Source of the DNA: JAIVJN01 sp036732565
GTDB taxonomy: Bacteria; Acidobacteriota; Vicinamibacteria; Vicinamibacterales; UBA2999
DNA length: 14,985 bases
NCBI GenBank assembly: GCA_036732565.1
Contig: DAINCF010000136.1
Coordinates: forward strand, 1 to 14,985
Direction: 5' to 3'
Both the position numbers and the translations under genes were made by a program. This document shows, one piece after another, positions 1-6,570 of this stretch. Every line of letters starts with the position of its first letter. Positions within the stretch are counted from its first letter, which is position 1. The notes beneath the pieces are model-generated. The model did not search any database and was not told the DNA's origin. It saw nothing but the letters and a program-made list of their open reading frames with translations.

Positions 1-1478
1 AGCTCGGGCGTCTCTGGCTGCTGGAAACCGCCGTCCTCGCTCTGGTGGGCGGCGCGCTTGGCCTGGTCGCTTCTGGCTGGATCGCCGCCGCCATCGTCGC
101 GCTCGCGCCCGATGACGTGCCTCGCCTTGGGGAGATTGCGATCAACCTGCCGGTGGCGGCCTTCACGTGTGCCGCGGTCGTGGCCACGGCGCTCCTGTGC
201 GGTCTCGCGCCGATGCGGTTGGCGAGTCGAGCGCGTATTGCCGAAGCCCTCAACGACGCCGCACGGGGCAGCACGCAGGGACGACAGCCGCGCCGCATCC
301 GCTCTGCGCTGCTCACGTTCCAGATGGCCCTCGCCGTCGTCCTGCTCGTGTCGGCTGGGCTCGTGCTGAGGAGCTTTGCCAATCTCCGGCAGCTCGAGCT
401 CGGCTTCGAGCCAACCGGCGTGCTCGCCATGGATATCGAGCCGCGTGGGATTCAGTCGTCGCCCAACGACTGGTTCGTGCGGTTGGTCGAGCAGGTCGAA
501 GCGGTGCCGCAGGTCGAAGCCGCCGGAGCCATCTACCTGCGGCCGTTGGCGCTCGGCGCGATTGGCCAAGGCACGTTCGTGTTGTTGGAGGGGCAACCCG
601 ACACCGCCGAAGCCTCGCGGCAGAATCCGACGCTCAACTATCAGGTCGCCACGCCTGGCTACTTCGAGGCGATGCAGATCCGACTGCTGCGCGGACGGTT
701 GTTCGATGCGCGAGACACGCCGCAGTCCGAGCTGGTGACGGTTGTCGACGACATGACGGTGCGGCGTCTCTGGCCCGGGCAGGATCCAATCGGCAAGCGC
801 ATCGGCCTGCCGACCTTCAAACCCGGCGAGCGCGGCGCCGTCTGGCGCAGGGTGATCGGCGTCGTGGCCGACGTGGGCTACCGCGAGCTCGGCGACTCGT
901 GGTTGGACGTCTACGATGCCGCGACGCAGGCCGCGATGGTCCCAAGCACGCTCGTCGTGCGGACGTCCGGCGATCCGCTGTCGCTCGCGGCGGCGGTGCA
1001 AGCCCGTGCGCGCGAGCTCGATCCGCGCGCCGTGATCGACGGCATCACGACGATGGACGCGGTCGTGTCGCGGACGGTTGCGCCATGGCGGCTCAGCGCG
1101 TGGATGCTCTCGCTGTTCGCCGGGCTCGCCTTTCTGCTGGCGACGGTCGGCCTCTTCAGCCTCGTGAGCCTCGAGGTGGCGAGTCGGCGCCACGAGTTCG
1201 CCGTGCGAATGGCTGTCGGCGCCCTCGGCCGCGACATCCTGCGCACGGTGATGGCCAGGACCACGCTGCAAGTGGGTGCTGGCATCGGCCTCGGTCTGAT
1301 CGGCGCGCTGATTGGCACACGGGCGCTGCAATCGCTGCTGTTCGGGATCGAGTCGATCGATGTGGCAACGTACGCGGCGGTGCTGCTGGTCGTGTCGATC
1401 GTCGTGGCTGTCGCGGCCTATCTGCCGGCACGACGCGCCGCAGGCATCGAGCCTCTCGCGCTGCTCAGGCGCGACTGA
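1..1478 (+). CDS. ADOP-type MacB/FtsX-like permease, 5'-truncated by window edge
   Basis: Membrane permease of the MacB/FtsX superfamily, in the large duplicated layout known from Acidobacteria (ADOP). The reading frame is already open at base 3, with the coding sequence giving LGRLWLLETAVLAL before the first GTG at 45, so the real start lies outside the window and about 491 residues are visible. In order: end of a first FtsX domain with membrane segments near bases 20-110 and 150-215; the R-RIRSALLTFQMALAVVLLVSAG helix near 290-365 that opens the second half; a periplasmic MacB-type domain of roughly 220 residues (about 400-1080); then the second FtsX domain with three helices, including the typical EVASRRHEFAVRMAVGA loop and the terminal PARRAAGIEPLALLR motif. 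Such permeases normally work with a MacB-like ATPase in efflux or export; none is visible here and the substrate is unknown. The family call is firm, the ADOP subtype likely. Confidence 0.9.
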   Translation, partial: LGRLWLLETAVLALVGGALGLVASGWIAAAIVALAPDDVPRLGEIAINLPVAAFTCAAVVATALLCGLAPMRLASRARIAEALNDAARGSTQGRQPRRIRSALLTFQMALAVVLLVSAGLVLRSFANLRQLELGFEPTGVLAMDIEPRGIQSSPNDWFVRLVEQVEAVPQVEAAGAIYLRPLALGAIGQGTFVLLEGQPDTAEASRQNPTLNYQVATPGYFEAMQIRLLRGRLFDARDTPQSELVTVVDDMTVRRLWPGQDPIGKRIGLPTFKPGERGAVWRRVIGVVADVGYRELGDSWLDVYDAATQAAMVPSTLVVRTSGDPLSLAAAVQARARELDPRAVIDGITTMDAVVSRTVAPWRLSAWMLSLFAGLAFLLATVGLFSLVSLEVASRRHEFAVRMAVGALGRDILRTVMARTTLQVGAGIGLGLIGALIGTRALQSLLFGIESIDVATYAAVLLVVSIVVAVAAYLPARRAAGIEPLALLRRD

Positions 1479-1515
1479 CTACGAAGCTATCGCGACCGTA
1501 GGTAGAAACCGGGTG

Positions 1516-1659
1516 CGTAGCGCAGGCCTTCAGGCCTGCCAAGCGCCGTTGGCCTTCAGGCCTGCCAGGCGCCGTTGGTGGTGCGGCTGGCGCCGTCAGC
1601 AGGCCTGAAGGCCTGCGCTACGTACGATTGGCAATGTGCTCTAAAGGCCTGCGCTACGT
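1516..1659. repeat. Cluster of AGGCCT-core palindromic repeats
   Basis: The 162-bp gap between the convergent permease and methyltransferase genes is built largely from one repeat type. A 24-bp unit at 1516-1539 is repeated as an exact reverse complement at 1599-1622. The core of each (1522-1539 and 1599-1616) is itself a palindrome, GCAGGCCT-TC-AGGCCTGC, able to form an 8-bp hairpin. A 28-bp direct repeat at 1525-1552 recurs at 1551-1578 with one mismatch (period 26), and a partial copy lies at 1644-1659. Together the two outer arms could fold into a long stem, which might end transcription from both sides, but there is no U-tract, so that is inference. The unit looks like a REP-type intergenic repeat. 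Confidence 0.85.
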
Positions 1660-2204
1660 GCACCGGGGCGGGCCAACGCGGAGTAGATGCGGCTCCAATA
1701 TCTGGAGCGGGCGGTCGCGAGCAGGGTTGGCGATTCGAATCCTGCGCTCACGACAAGCTCGGTCAATCGCGCGTAGGAGACGGGGTGCGGCACGTAGACC
1801 GACCCGCGATTGATGTCGTACTCGACGATCAACAGCTTGCCCGAGGGTTTCAAGTACGCGCGCACCTCTCGCAAGAAGCTCGACTGCTCCTCGACGAAGT
1901 GCAGCGCGTTGGCCATCAGGATGCCGTCGAGCGGCGGGAGCTCCAGCGGCCGCGTGAAATCCGCTGCGATGAACCTCGTCGAAGTAGGGGCGGTTCGCGA
2001 ACCGCCCCTACTCATCCGGAATGCGCGCTCCTGGCGTGCCAACCGTGATGCGTCGAGCTCCACGGAGTAGATCTCGGCGTCAGGACCCACCAGCTCGCGC
2101 AGGACGAGCGTGAACGCACCGTCGCCCGATCCCAGATCGGCCCATGCGGCCTCGCCTCGACCAACACCCTTCTCGATGAGACCGATGATATCGGCGCGTT
2201 TCAC
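1641..2204 (-). CDS. Class I SAM-dependent methyltransferase carrying an in-frame palindrome
   Basis: Probable small-molecule methyltransferase, 187 residues. Motif I for SAM binding is DLGSGDG at residues 23-29, followed by the acidic end of strand 2 (SVELDAS, 47-53), RFIAADF (77-83) and the LDGILMANALHF segment (92-103); the C-terminal part has the LKPSGKLLIVEYD strand. The start chosen is GTG at 2204, because it overlaps the stop of the upstream hydrolase in a GTGA and lies just before the conserved part; the frame stays open further upstream but only as a shadow of the hydrolase. Residues 65-74 (S-RGGSRTAPT) are encoded by a perfect 28-bp palindrome at 1984-2011, between helix B and strand 3. 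The last residues (about ARSAGL) and the TAG stop lie in an AGGCCT repeat. It is the last gene of a three-gene operon. Substrate unknown. Confidence 0.85.
   Translation of the reverse strand: MKRADIIGLIEKGVGRGEAAWADLGSGDGAFTLVLRELVGPDAEIYSVELDASRLARQERAFRMSRGGSRTAPTSTRFIAADFTRPLELPPLDGILMANALHFVEEQSSFLREVRAYLKPSGKLLIVEYDINRGSVYVPHPVSYARLTELVVSAGFESPTLLATARSRYWSRIYSALARPGARSAGL
1984..2011. repeat. Perfect 28-bp palindrome, copy 1 (inside methyltransferase gene)
   Basis: A perfect inverted repeat with left arm GTAGGGGCGGTTCG and no loop. An identical copy lies at 14956-14983. Here it is in frame in the methyltransferase and encodes RGGSRTAPT. Because it is a palindrome, both orientations read alike: one frame gives RGGSRTAPT, one gives VGAVREPPL, and the third starts with TAG. 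Confidence 0.95.
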
Positions 2205-3223
2205 CGTTCCAGAAACCGGCGAACGTGATCGACGAACACCTGGCGGCCTCGCTCGGGACGGTCGAGAAGGACGAAGTGCGTGCCGTTCGGGATCTCGAGC
2301 ACGTCGACCCGGGCCGCATTGGTGAGACCGGAGCGCAGCGCGGAGACGTCGTCTGGTCTCGACCAGTGATCGCGGGAGCCGCGGACGATGAGCGTGGCGG
2401 CGCGCACGTCGGCGGCGCTCCAGAACAGCTTCCCCTGGGCCATCTCGAAGTGATCGCGCTGAAAGCCGCGCGGCAGGCATGCCGCCGGCGGGGTTCGCGC
2501 CTTCGCGGAGGGATCCGGATCGATAGTGGCGCGCACGTACGCCTCCGCGACGGCCGGGTCGCGCCATACCGACTTGTCTTGGTCCGGAATGTTGGCGTCC
2601 CAGTTCGCGAGCAGCGCGGCACGATCCGCGACGCGACACACGCCCGCGTTCGGGTTGAACGCGCCGGGATTCTGAGGATCCTGCATCGCCTTGCTCAAGC
2701 CCCACGGTGCCTTCACACCGTACATGCTGTTGACCATCACCAGGTGACTGACCACGTTGGGGTGGCCGGCCGCGTACATACCGGCCCAGTGGCCGCCCGA
2801 CGCGTGTCCCAGCAACGCGATCCGCTTGGCGCCCGCCTTGGATCGAATCCAGTCCACAACAGTTGCGATGTCCTCCACGACCTCGGCGGACGTAACGGCG
2901 GGAGCCGTGCGGGGTTCAGTGGACGCCAGCGCGGATGGTCTCGTCGATCGTCCCCATCCACGAACATCCATGACATAGACGGGATGACCGGCGGTCGCGA
3001 GGTCTTCGGCCAGCGAGTAACCGGCCACGTCGACGTCGAAAGACGCCAGGCCGCCGCCGCCGCCCCCGTGCACCAACAGCACGGGTGCTCGCGACGGCTC
3101 GGCGGCACGGACTTCGCGAACGAAGAGCGCGGCATCAGATCCACGCGGGACCATCGTGTCGGTCCGTGACACGTTCGACAGCGAGGCGCCGGCGCAGCAC
3201 ACCAGCAGAAGCACCCGAATCAT
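2201..3223 (-). CDS. Alpha/beta hydrolase with signal peptide and atypical nucleophile elbow
   Basis: Alpha/beta-hydrolase-fold protein of 340 residues. The N-terminus (MIRVLLLVCCAGASLS) is short and hydrophobic after one arginine, as in a Sec signal peptide; a lipoprotein cleavage at one of the two cysteines (residues 9-10) is possible but the lipobox is poor. The oxyanion region is VLLVHGGGGGG (48-58). The strand-5 elbow reads LLGHASGGHW: the usual GHSxGG serine position is Ala141, with Ser142 beside it. The acid (Asp285 in GSRDHW) and histidine (His316 in NGTHFVLLDRP) are in their usual places. A cap region spans about 166-270. The ATG at 3223 overlaps the CoA-transferase stop as ATGA, and its stop overlaps the methyltransferase start as GTGA, so translation of the three genes is probably coupled. 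Substrate not predictable; an ester or a lactone would fit. Confidence 0.85.
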   Translation of the reverse strand: MIRVLLLVCCAGASLSNVSRTDTMVPRGSDAALFVREVRAAEPSRAPVLLVHGGGGGGLASFDVDVAGYSLAEDLATAGHPVYVMDVRGWGRSTRPSALASTEPRTAPAVTSAEVVEDIATVVDWIRSKAGAKRIALLGHASGGHWAGMYAAGHPNVVSHLVMVNSMYGVKAPWGLSKAMQDPQNPGAFNPNAGVCRVADRAALLANWDANIPDQDKSVWRDPAVAEAYVRATIDPDPSAKARTPPAACLPRGFQRDHFEMAQGKLFWSAADVRAATLIVRGSRDHWSRPDDVSALRSGLTNAARVDVLEIPNGTHFVLLDRPERGRQVFVDHVRRFLER

Positions 3224-4386
3224 GCAAGCTCCTCGTCGCTGTAGCCGATCTCCCGGAGCACCTCGCGCGTGTGCTCGCCGAGCAGCGGGCCGCGGCGATC
3301 GACCACCGACGGCGTCTCGGACATCTTGACCGGCGCTCCGAGGGTCCGCATGCGGCCCAGCGTTGGATGCTCGATCTCGACGACCATCTCGCGCGCGCGG
3401 ATGTGGGGATCGGCGAACGTCTCGGGATACGTGTTGATGGGTCCACACGGAATCCCGTTCGCGTCGAGGCGAGCCAACCACTGGGCGCGCGGCTGTTCGA
3501 CGGTGATAGCTTCGATCTTCTCGATCAACGCCGCGCGATTGCGCACGCGGTCGGTATCGGTGGCGAACGCGGGATCCCGCGCCCACTCCGGATGCTCGAG
3601 CAGCTCGCACAGACGTTGAAACAGACGCGGGTTGGCCGAGCCCAACGTGATGTAACCGTCGGCGCAGCGGATCGCCTGGTAGGGCGCGGACATCCGATGC
3701 GCGGATCCCAGCGGCTGTGGCGTCACGCCTTCGGCGAAGTACTGCGCGGACTCCCACACCGAGAGCGCGACGCCGGCTTCCACGAGCGAGGTGTCGATGT
3801 ACTGCCCGCGACCGCTCCGATGCCGATAGTGCAGAGCCGCCAGCACTGCCGACAACGCGAACAGCGCCGCGCCCAGATCCGTCAGCGGCACCCCGACCTT
3901 GGCCGGCGGCCGGCCGGGCTCTCCGGTGATCGACATCAGTCCCGACACGCCCTGCGCGATCAGATCGAACCCACCTCGTGCGGCGTCCGGGCCCGTCTGT
4001 CCGTAACCAGAGATCGACGCATAGATGAGCCCGGGATGCTCCGCGGAGAGCGTCGCGTAGTCCAGTCCCAGGTTGCGCATCACCCCGGGCCGGTAGTTCT
4101 CGATGAGGATGTCCGTCCGCAGCGCCAGGCGCCGGCACGCCTCCCGTCCGAACGGCGTCTTCAAATCCAGGACGATGCCCCGTTTGCCGCGGTTGACGGC
4201 GTTGAAAGCGGGGCTGTCGGTGCCGGACGCACCGGCCATGCGGCGCGTCGAATCGCCGCCGGGCGGCTCGACCTTGATCACATCCGCGCCCATGTCACAT
4301 AGTTGCATGGCACAGAAGGGGCCGGCCATCACCTGCGTGACGTCGAGCACGCGAATGCCCTCGAGCGCGGTCTGGGTCGTCTTCAT
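3220..4386 (-). CDS. Family III CoA-transferase (CaiB/BaiF/formyl-CoA transferase family)
   Basis: Moves CoA between an acyl-CoA and a free carboxylic acid in the cytoplasm through an aspartyl-CoA thioester. The 388-residue protein is full family length. It opens with LEGIRVLDVTQVMAGPFCAMQL, continues with ADVIKVEPPGGD (34-45), NRGKRGIVLDLK (65-76), IENYRPG (95-101) and SISGYGQTGP (124-133), all standard for this family. Asp170 in GVPLTDLGAALFA matches the catalytic aspartate of formyl-CoA transferase. The ATG at 4386 has a purine-rich AGAGGGAG just upstream. It is the first gene of the minus-strand operon and lies divergent to a crotonase-fold gene, so the pair may serve one acyl-CoA pathway, such as activation and breakdown of a carboxylic acid. 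Family certain; the acid is unknown, and relatives such as racemase (alpha-methylacyl-CoA racemase) are possible. Confidence 0.93.
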   Translation of the reverse strand: MKTTQTALEGIRVLDVTQVMAGPFCAMQLCDMGADVIKVEPPGGDSTRRMAGASGTDSPAFNAVNRGKRGIVLDLKTPFGREACRRLALRTDILIENYRPGVMRNLGLDYATLSAEHPGLIYASISGYGQTGPDAARGGFDLIAQGVSGLMSITGEPGRPPAKVGVPLTDLGAALFALSAVLAALHYRHRSGRGQYIDTSLVEAGVALSVWESAQYFAEGVTPQPLGSAHRMSAPYQAIRCADGYITLGSANPRLFQRLCELLEHPEWARDPAFATDTDRVRNRAALIEKIEAITVEQPRAQWLARLDANGIPCGPINTYPETFADPHIRAREMVVEIEHPTLGRMRTLGAPVKMSETPSVVDRRGPLLGEHTREVLREIGYSDEELA

Positions 4387-4516
4387 CGTCTCCCTCTAGT
4401 GGGATGCGCTGTTGAAATCACAACTGGGCCGTTCCGTGAGAACGGCCCGGAAACTGCTCCCCAAGCTCTCGGTTGATGGTAGTAATTCCGTTGATAGGCT
4501 CCACTAGAGGTGTTCC
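4387..4516. promoter_or_regulatory. Divergent intergenic region with hairpin and mirrored RBS repeat
   Basis: This 130-bp gap must hold the promoters of both the CoA-transferase operon and the crotonase gene. It contains a perfect 9-bp hairpin, GGGCCGTTC / GAACGGCCC with a 5-base loop, at 4426-4448, with no T-run on either side, so an operator or mRNA leader structure is more likely than a terminator. CCTCTAGTGG at 4393-4402 is repeated as its exact reverse complement CCACTAGAGG at 4501-4510, so both genes carry the same ribosome-binding sequence (CTAGAGG) a few bases before their starts. GTTGAT occurs twice (4472 and 4490). I could not assign -35/-10 boxes with confidence. Confidence 0.5.
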
Positions 4517-5299
4517 GTGTCGACTGACGAAGCCACGTTCTCTACCGATGGTCCGCTCGCCTTCCTGACGTTCAATCGCCCAAAGGCGCGCAACGCGATG
4601 ACATGGGCGATGTACGACGCGCTGATCGAGGCGTGCGATCGCGTCGATGCGGACTCGTCCATACGAGCATGGGTCGTGCGATCGACCGGCGAGGCCTTCG
4701 TCGCCGGCACCGACATCCACCAGTTCACCGAGTTCTCGTCGGGCACCGATGGCCTGGCCTACGAAAAGCGCCTCGACGCCATCGTCGATCGGCTCGAGCG
4801 CGTGAAGGTCCCCACCATCGCCCAGGTGCAAGGCGTCGCCGCCGGCGGCGGGTGCCTGATTGCGTTGGTGTGCGACCTCTGCGTGTGCACACCGGCCGCG
4901 CGGTTCGGCGTGCCCGTCGCTCGCACGCTCGGCAACTGTCTGTCGGCGGCGAACATCTCGCGGCTCGTCGATCTCATCGGGCCAGCGCGGACCAAGGACC
5001 TGCTGTTCACCGGACGTCTGCTCGATGCGACCGAAGCGAAGACGCTCGGCCTCGTGACGCGGGTGGTCGAGGCGAACGTGCTCGAGGAGGAGGTGCGCAA
5101 GCTGGCGGAACGCATCATCGCCAACGCGCCGCTGACGATTCGCGCGACCAAAGAAACCACCAGGCGACTTGCGGCGGTTCGGCGGCTCGAGCCGGCCGAG
5201 GCCGACGACCTGGTCGCCGCGTGTTACGGTAGTCACGATTTTCGCGAGGGCGTCAGCGCGTTTCTCGCCAAGCGCACGCCGCAGTTCACCGGGCGCTGA
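4517..5299 (+). CDS. Enoyl-CoA hydratase/isomerase (crotonase) family protein lacking both hydratase glutamates
   Basis: Crotonase-fold acyl-CoA enzyme, 260 residues, the usual length. The substrate-binding signature is clear: LTFNRPKARNAM (17-28), the oxyanion-hole segments AFVAGTDIHQF (60-70) and VQGVAAGGGC (104-113), and the SGATE-like KDLLFTGRLLDATEAKTLGLVTRVV stretch after about 160. In classical hydratases two glutamates (rat Glu144 and Glu164, 20 residues apart) add water; the aligned positions here are Leu114 and Val134, so true hydratase activity is doubtful and isomerase, hydrolase, decarboxylase or another crotonase reaction is as likely. Start is GTG at 4517, with AGAGG six bases upstream. 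Divergent from the CoA-transferase operon and probably functionally tied to it. Its last 14 bases overlap the end of the convergent aminotransferase gene. Confidence 0.88.
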   Translation: MSTDEATFSTDGPLAFLTFNRPKARNAMTWAMYDALIEACDRVDADSSIRAWVVRSTGEAFVAGTDIHQFTEFSSGTDGLAYEKRLDAIVDRLERVKVPTIAQVQGVAAGGGCLIALVCDLCVCTPAARFGVPVARTLGNCLSAANISRLVDLIGPARTKDLLFTGRLLDATEAKTLGLVTRVVEANVLEEEVRKLAERIIANAPLTIRATKETTRRLAAVRRLEPAEADDLVAACYGSHDFREGVSAFLAKRTPQFTGR

Positions 5300-6482
5300 C
5301 CCGCGCGGCGACCTCGGCGGTCGTGCCACACAATTCCGTCAGCGCGGCATCGACGCCGCCGCGGGTGAAGGGCACGCCCGCGATCTGGAGGCCCATCTCG
5401 ACACCGCACAGCGTGCCCATGAGCATCAGATCGTTGAAGTCGCCGATGTGCCCGATGCGAAACGCACGGCCTTTCAGCTGGCCGAGGCCCGCCCCGAGCG
5501 ACAGGTTGAAGCGCTCGAGCACGGTGGCGCGGAACCGATCCGGGTCGTGGCCCTCCGGCATCATCACGGTGGTCACGACCGGGCTGTATTCGTCGGCGCG
5601 CTCGCACGCGATCTCGAGTCCCCACGCGCGCACCGCCGCGCGCGTCGCCTGCGCCAGCCGCTCGTGCCGCGCGAACACCTGCTCCAGTCCTTCTTCACTC
5701 AGCATCGCCAGCGCTTCGCGCAGGCCGAAGAGCAAATTCGTCGACGGGGTGTAGGGGAAGAAACCGGTCGCGTTGAACGTGAGCATGTGGTCCCATGCCC
5801 AGTACGATCGCGGTAAGCGAGCGGTGCGAGAGGCGGCCAGCGCCCTCTCGCTGATCGCGTTGAAGCTGAGCCCCGGTGGCAGCATGAGGCCCTTCTGCGA
5901 CCCGGCCAACGTGACATCGAGTCCCCATTCGTCGTGACGGAGATCGATGGAGCCGAGTGACGAGACGGCGTCGACCATCAGCAGCGCCGGGTGACCCACA
6001 CGGTCGAGCGCTCGCCGAATCTCGGGCAGCCGGCTCGTGACCCCCGTCGACGTCTCGTTGTGCACGACCAACACCGCGCGGATGCGATGGTCGCGATCCT
6101 GGCCCAGCCGTGTCTCCACCGCGGCGGGGTCGACGCCACGACGCCATGTGCCTGGCATGACCTCCACGTCGAGGCCCATGCGCCGCGAGACTTCCGACCA
6201 GCCGCGCGCGAACTCGCCGATGTCGAACGCGAGGACTCTGTCGCCGGGCGACAGCGTGTTGACGAGGGCCGCTTCCCACGCGCCGCTACCGGAGGCCGGG
6301 AAGATCACGACCGGCCCGGACGTCTTGAAGATGGCCTTCAGGCCGTGCAGCACGTCGCGACCGAGCGCCCCGAACTCCGCGCCGCGATGATCGATGGTCG
6401 GCCGCGCCATCGCCCGGAGCACGCGCTCCGGAGTGTTCGTCGGACCGGGAATCTGCAGAAAGTGGCGTCCTGGCTGATACAT
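5286..6482 (-). CDS. Class V aminotransferase, serine/alanine-glyoxylate type
   Basis: PLP enzyme of 398 residues that by family moves an amino group from serine or alanine to glyoxylate, giving glycine plus hydroxypyruvate or pyruvate. It starts with FLQIPGPTNTPERVLRAMARP and DHRGAEF (31-37), typical of the serine-glyoxylate aminotransferase group; other marks are ASGSGAWEAAL (63-73), HNETSTGV (141-148), the cofactor aspartate in VDAVSSLGS (170-178) and the PLP lysine Lys197 in AGSQKGLMLPPGL. The C-terminal domain ends with FRIGHIGDFN and a small helical tail. ATG at 6482 is chosen since MYQPGRHFLQIPGP fits the family N-terminus; upstream in-frame codons look non-coding. No Shine-Dalgarno sequence is visible. 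It is divergent, 88 bp away, from a flavin/Fe-S 2-hydroxyacid dehydrogenase, a pairing that suits glycolate/glyoxylate metabolism. Serine versus alanine donor cannot be told from sequence alone. Confidence 0.9.
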   Translation of the reverse strand: MYQPGRHFLQIPGPTNTPERVLRAMARPTIDHRGAEFGALGRDVLHGLKAIFKTSGPVVIFPASGSGAWEAALVNTLSPGDRVLAFDIGEFARGWSEVSRRMGLDVEVMPGTWRRGVDPAAVETRLGQDRDHRIRAVLVVHNETSTGVTSRLPEIRRALDRVGHPALLMVDAVSSLGSIDLRHDEWGLDVTLAGSQKGLMLPPGLSFNAISERALAASRTARLPRSYWAWDHMLTFNATGFFPYTPSTNLLFGLREALAMLSEEGLEQVFARHERLAQATRAAVRAWGLEIACERADEYSPVVTTVMMPEGHDPDRFRATVLERFNLSLGAGLGQLKGRAFRIGHIGDFNDLMLMGTLCGVEMGLQIAGVPFTRGGVDAALTELCGTTAEVAARVSAR

Positions 6483-6507
6483 GACTTGCGGATCGTAACT
6501 CGAAAGG

Positions 6508-6535
6508 CTTGGGCCTTGAGACCTGGGACTTGGGG
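6508..6535 (+). repeat. Degenerate heptamer tandem repeat
   Basis: Four adjacent 7-bp units, CTTGGGC, CTTGAGA, CCTGGGA and CTTGGGG, fill the middle of the 88-bp gap between the aminotransferase and the dehydrogenase genes. It is too short and degenerate to assign a role. It could be a regulator-binding array or a slippage product. Confidence 0.5.
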
Positions 6536-6560
6536 CCGGGCTCAGGGAAGACCATATAAT
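6530..6560 (+). promoter_or_regulatory. Candidate promoter for the dehydrogenase operon (possible leaderless mRNA)
   Basis: A perfect TATAAT -10 box lies at 6555-6560 in otherwise GC-rich DNA, with a weak -35 candidate TTGGGG at 6530-6535 (19-bp spacer). Transcription would start near 6567, only a few bases before the ATG at 6571. There is no Shine-Dalgarno sequence there, which fits a leaderless or nearly leaderless message. Confidence 0.5.
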
Positions 6561-6570
6561 CGGCCACTCG

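Noticed and set aside
1516..1622. CRISPR array in the repeat-rich gap
   Set aside because: The repeats are self-palindromic, overlapping or inverted, with no regular spacers and no cas genes nearby.
2205..2705. N-terminal extension of the methyltransferase frame up to 2705
   Set aside because: The extension lies fully inside the hydrolase gene, has arginine/proline-rich shadow composition, and the GTGA overlap at 2204 gives a natural start.
3224..4138. Long open frame on the minus strand continuing upstream of the hydrolase start
   Set aside because: It is a shadow of the CoA-transferase gene, without recognisable motifs; the hydrolase signal peptide starts at 3223.
4426..4448. Hairpin as rho-independent terminator
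   Set aside because: No T-run follows on either strand and it lies between two divergent gene starts, where no terminator is needed.
4418..5329. 303-codon minus-strand open frame opposite the crotonase gene
   Set aside because: Antisense shadow in GC-rich DNA; its sequence has no family motifs, while the plus strand is a clear crotonase.
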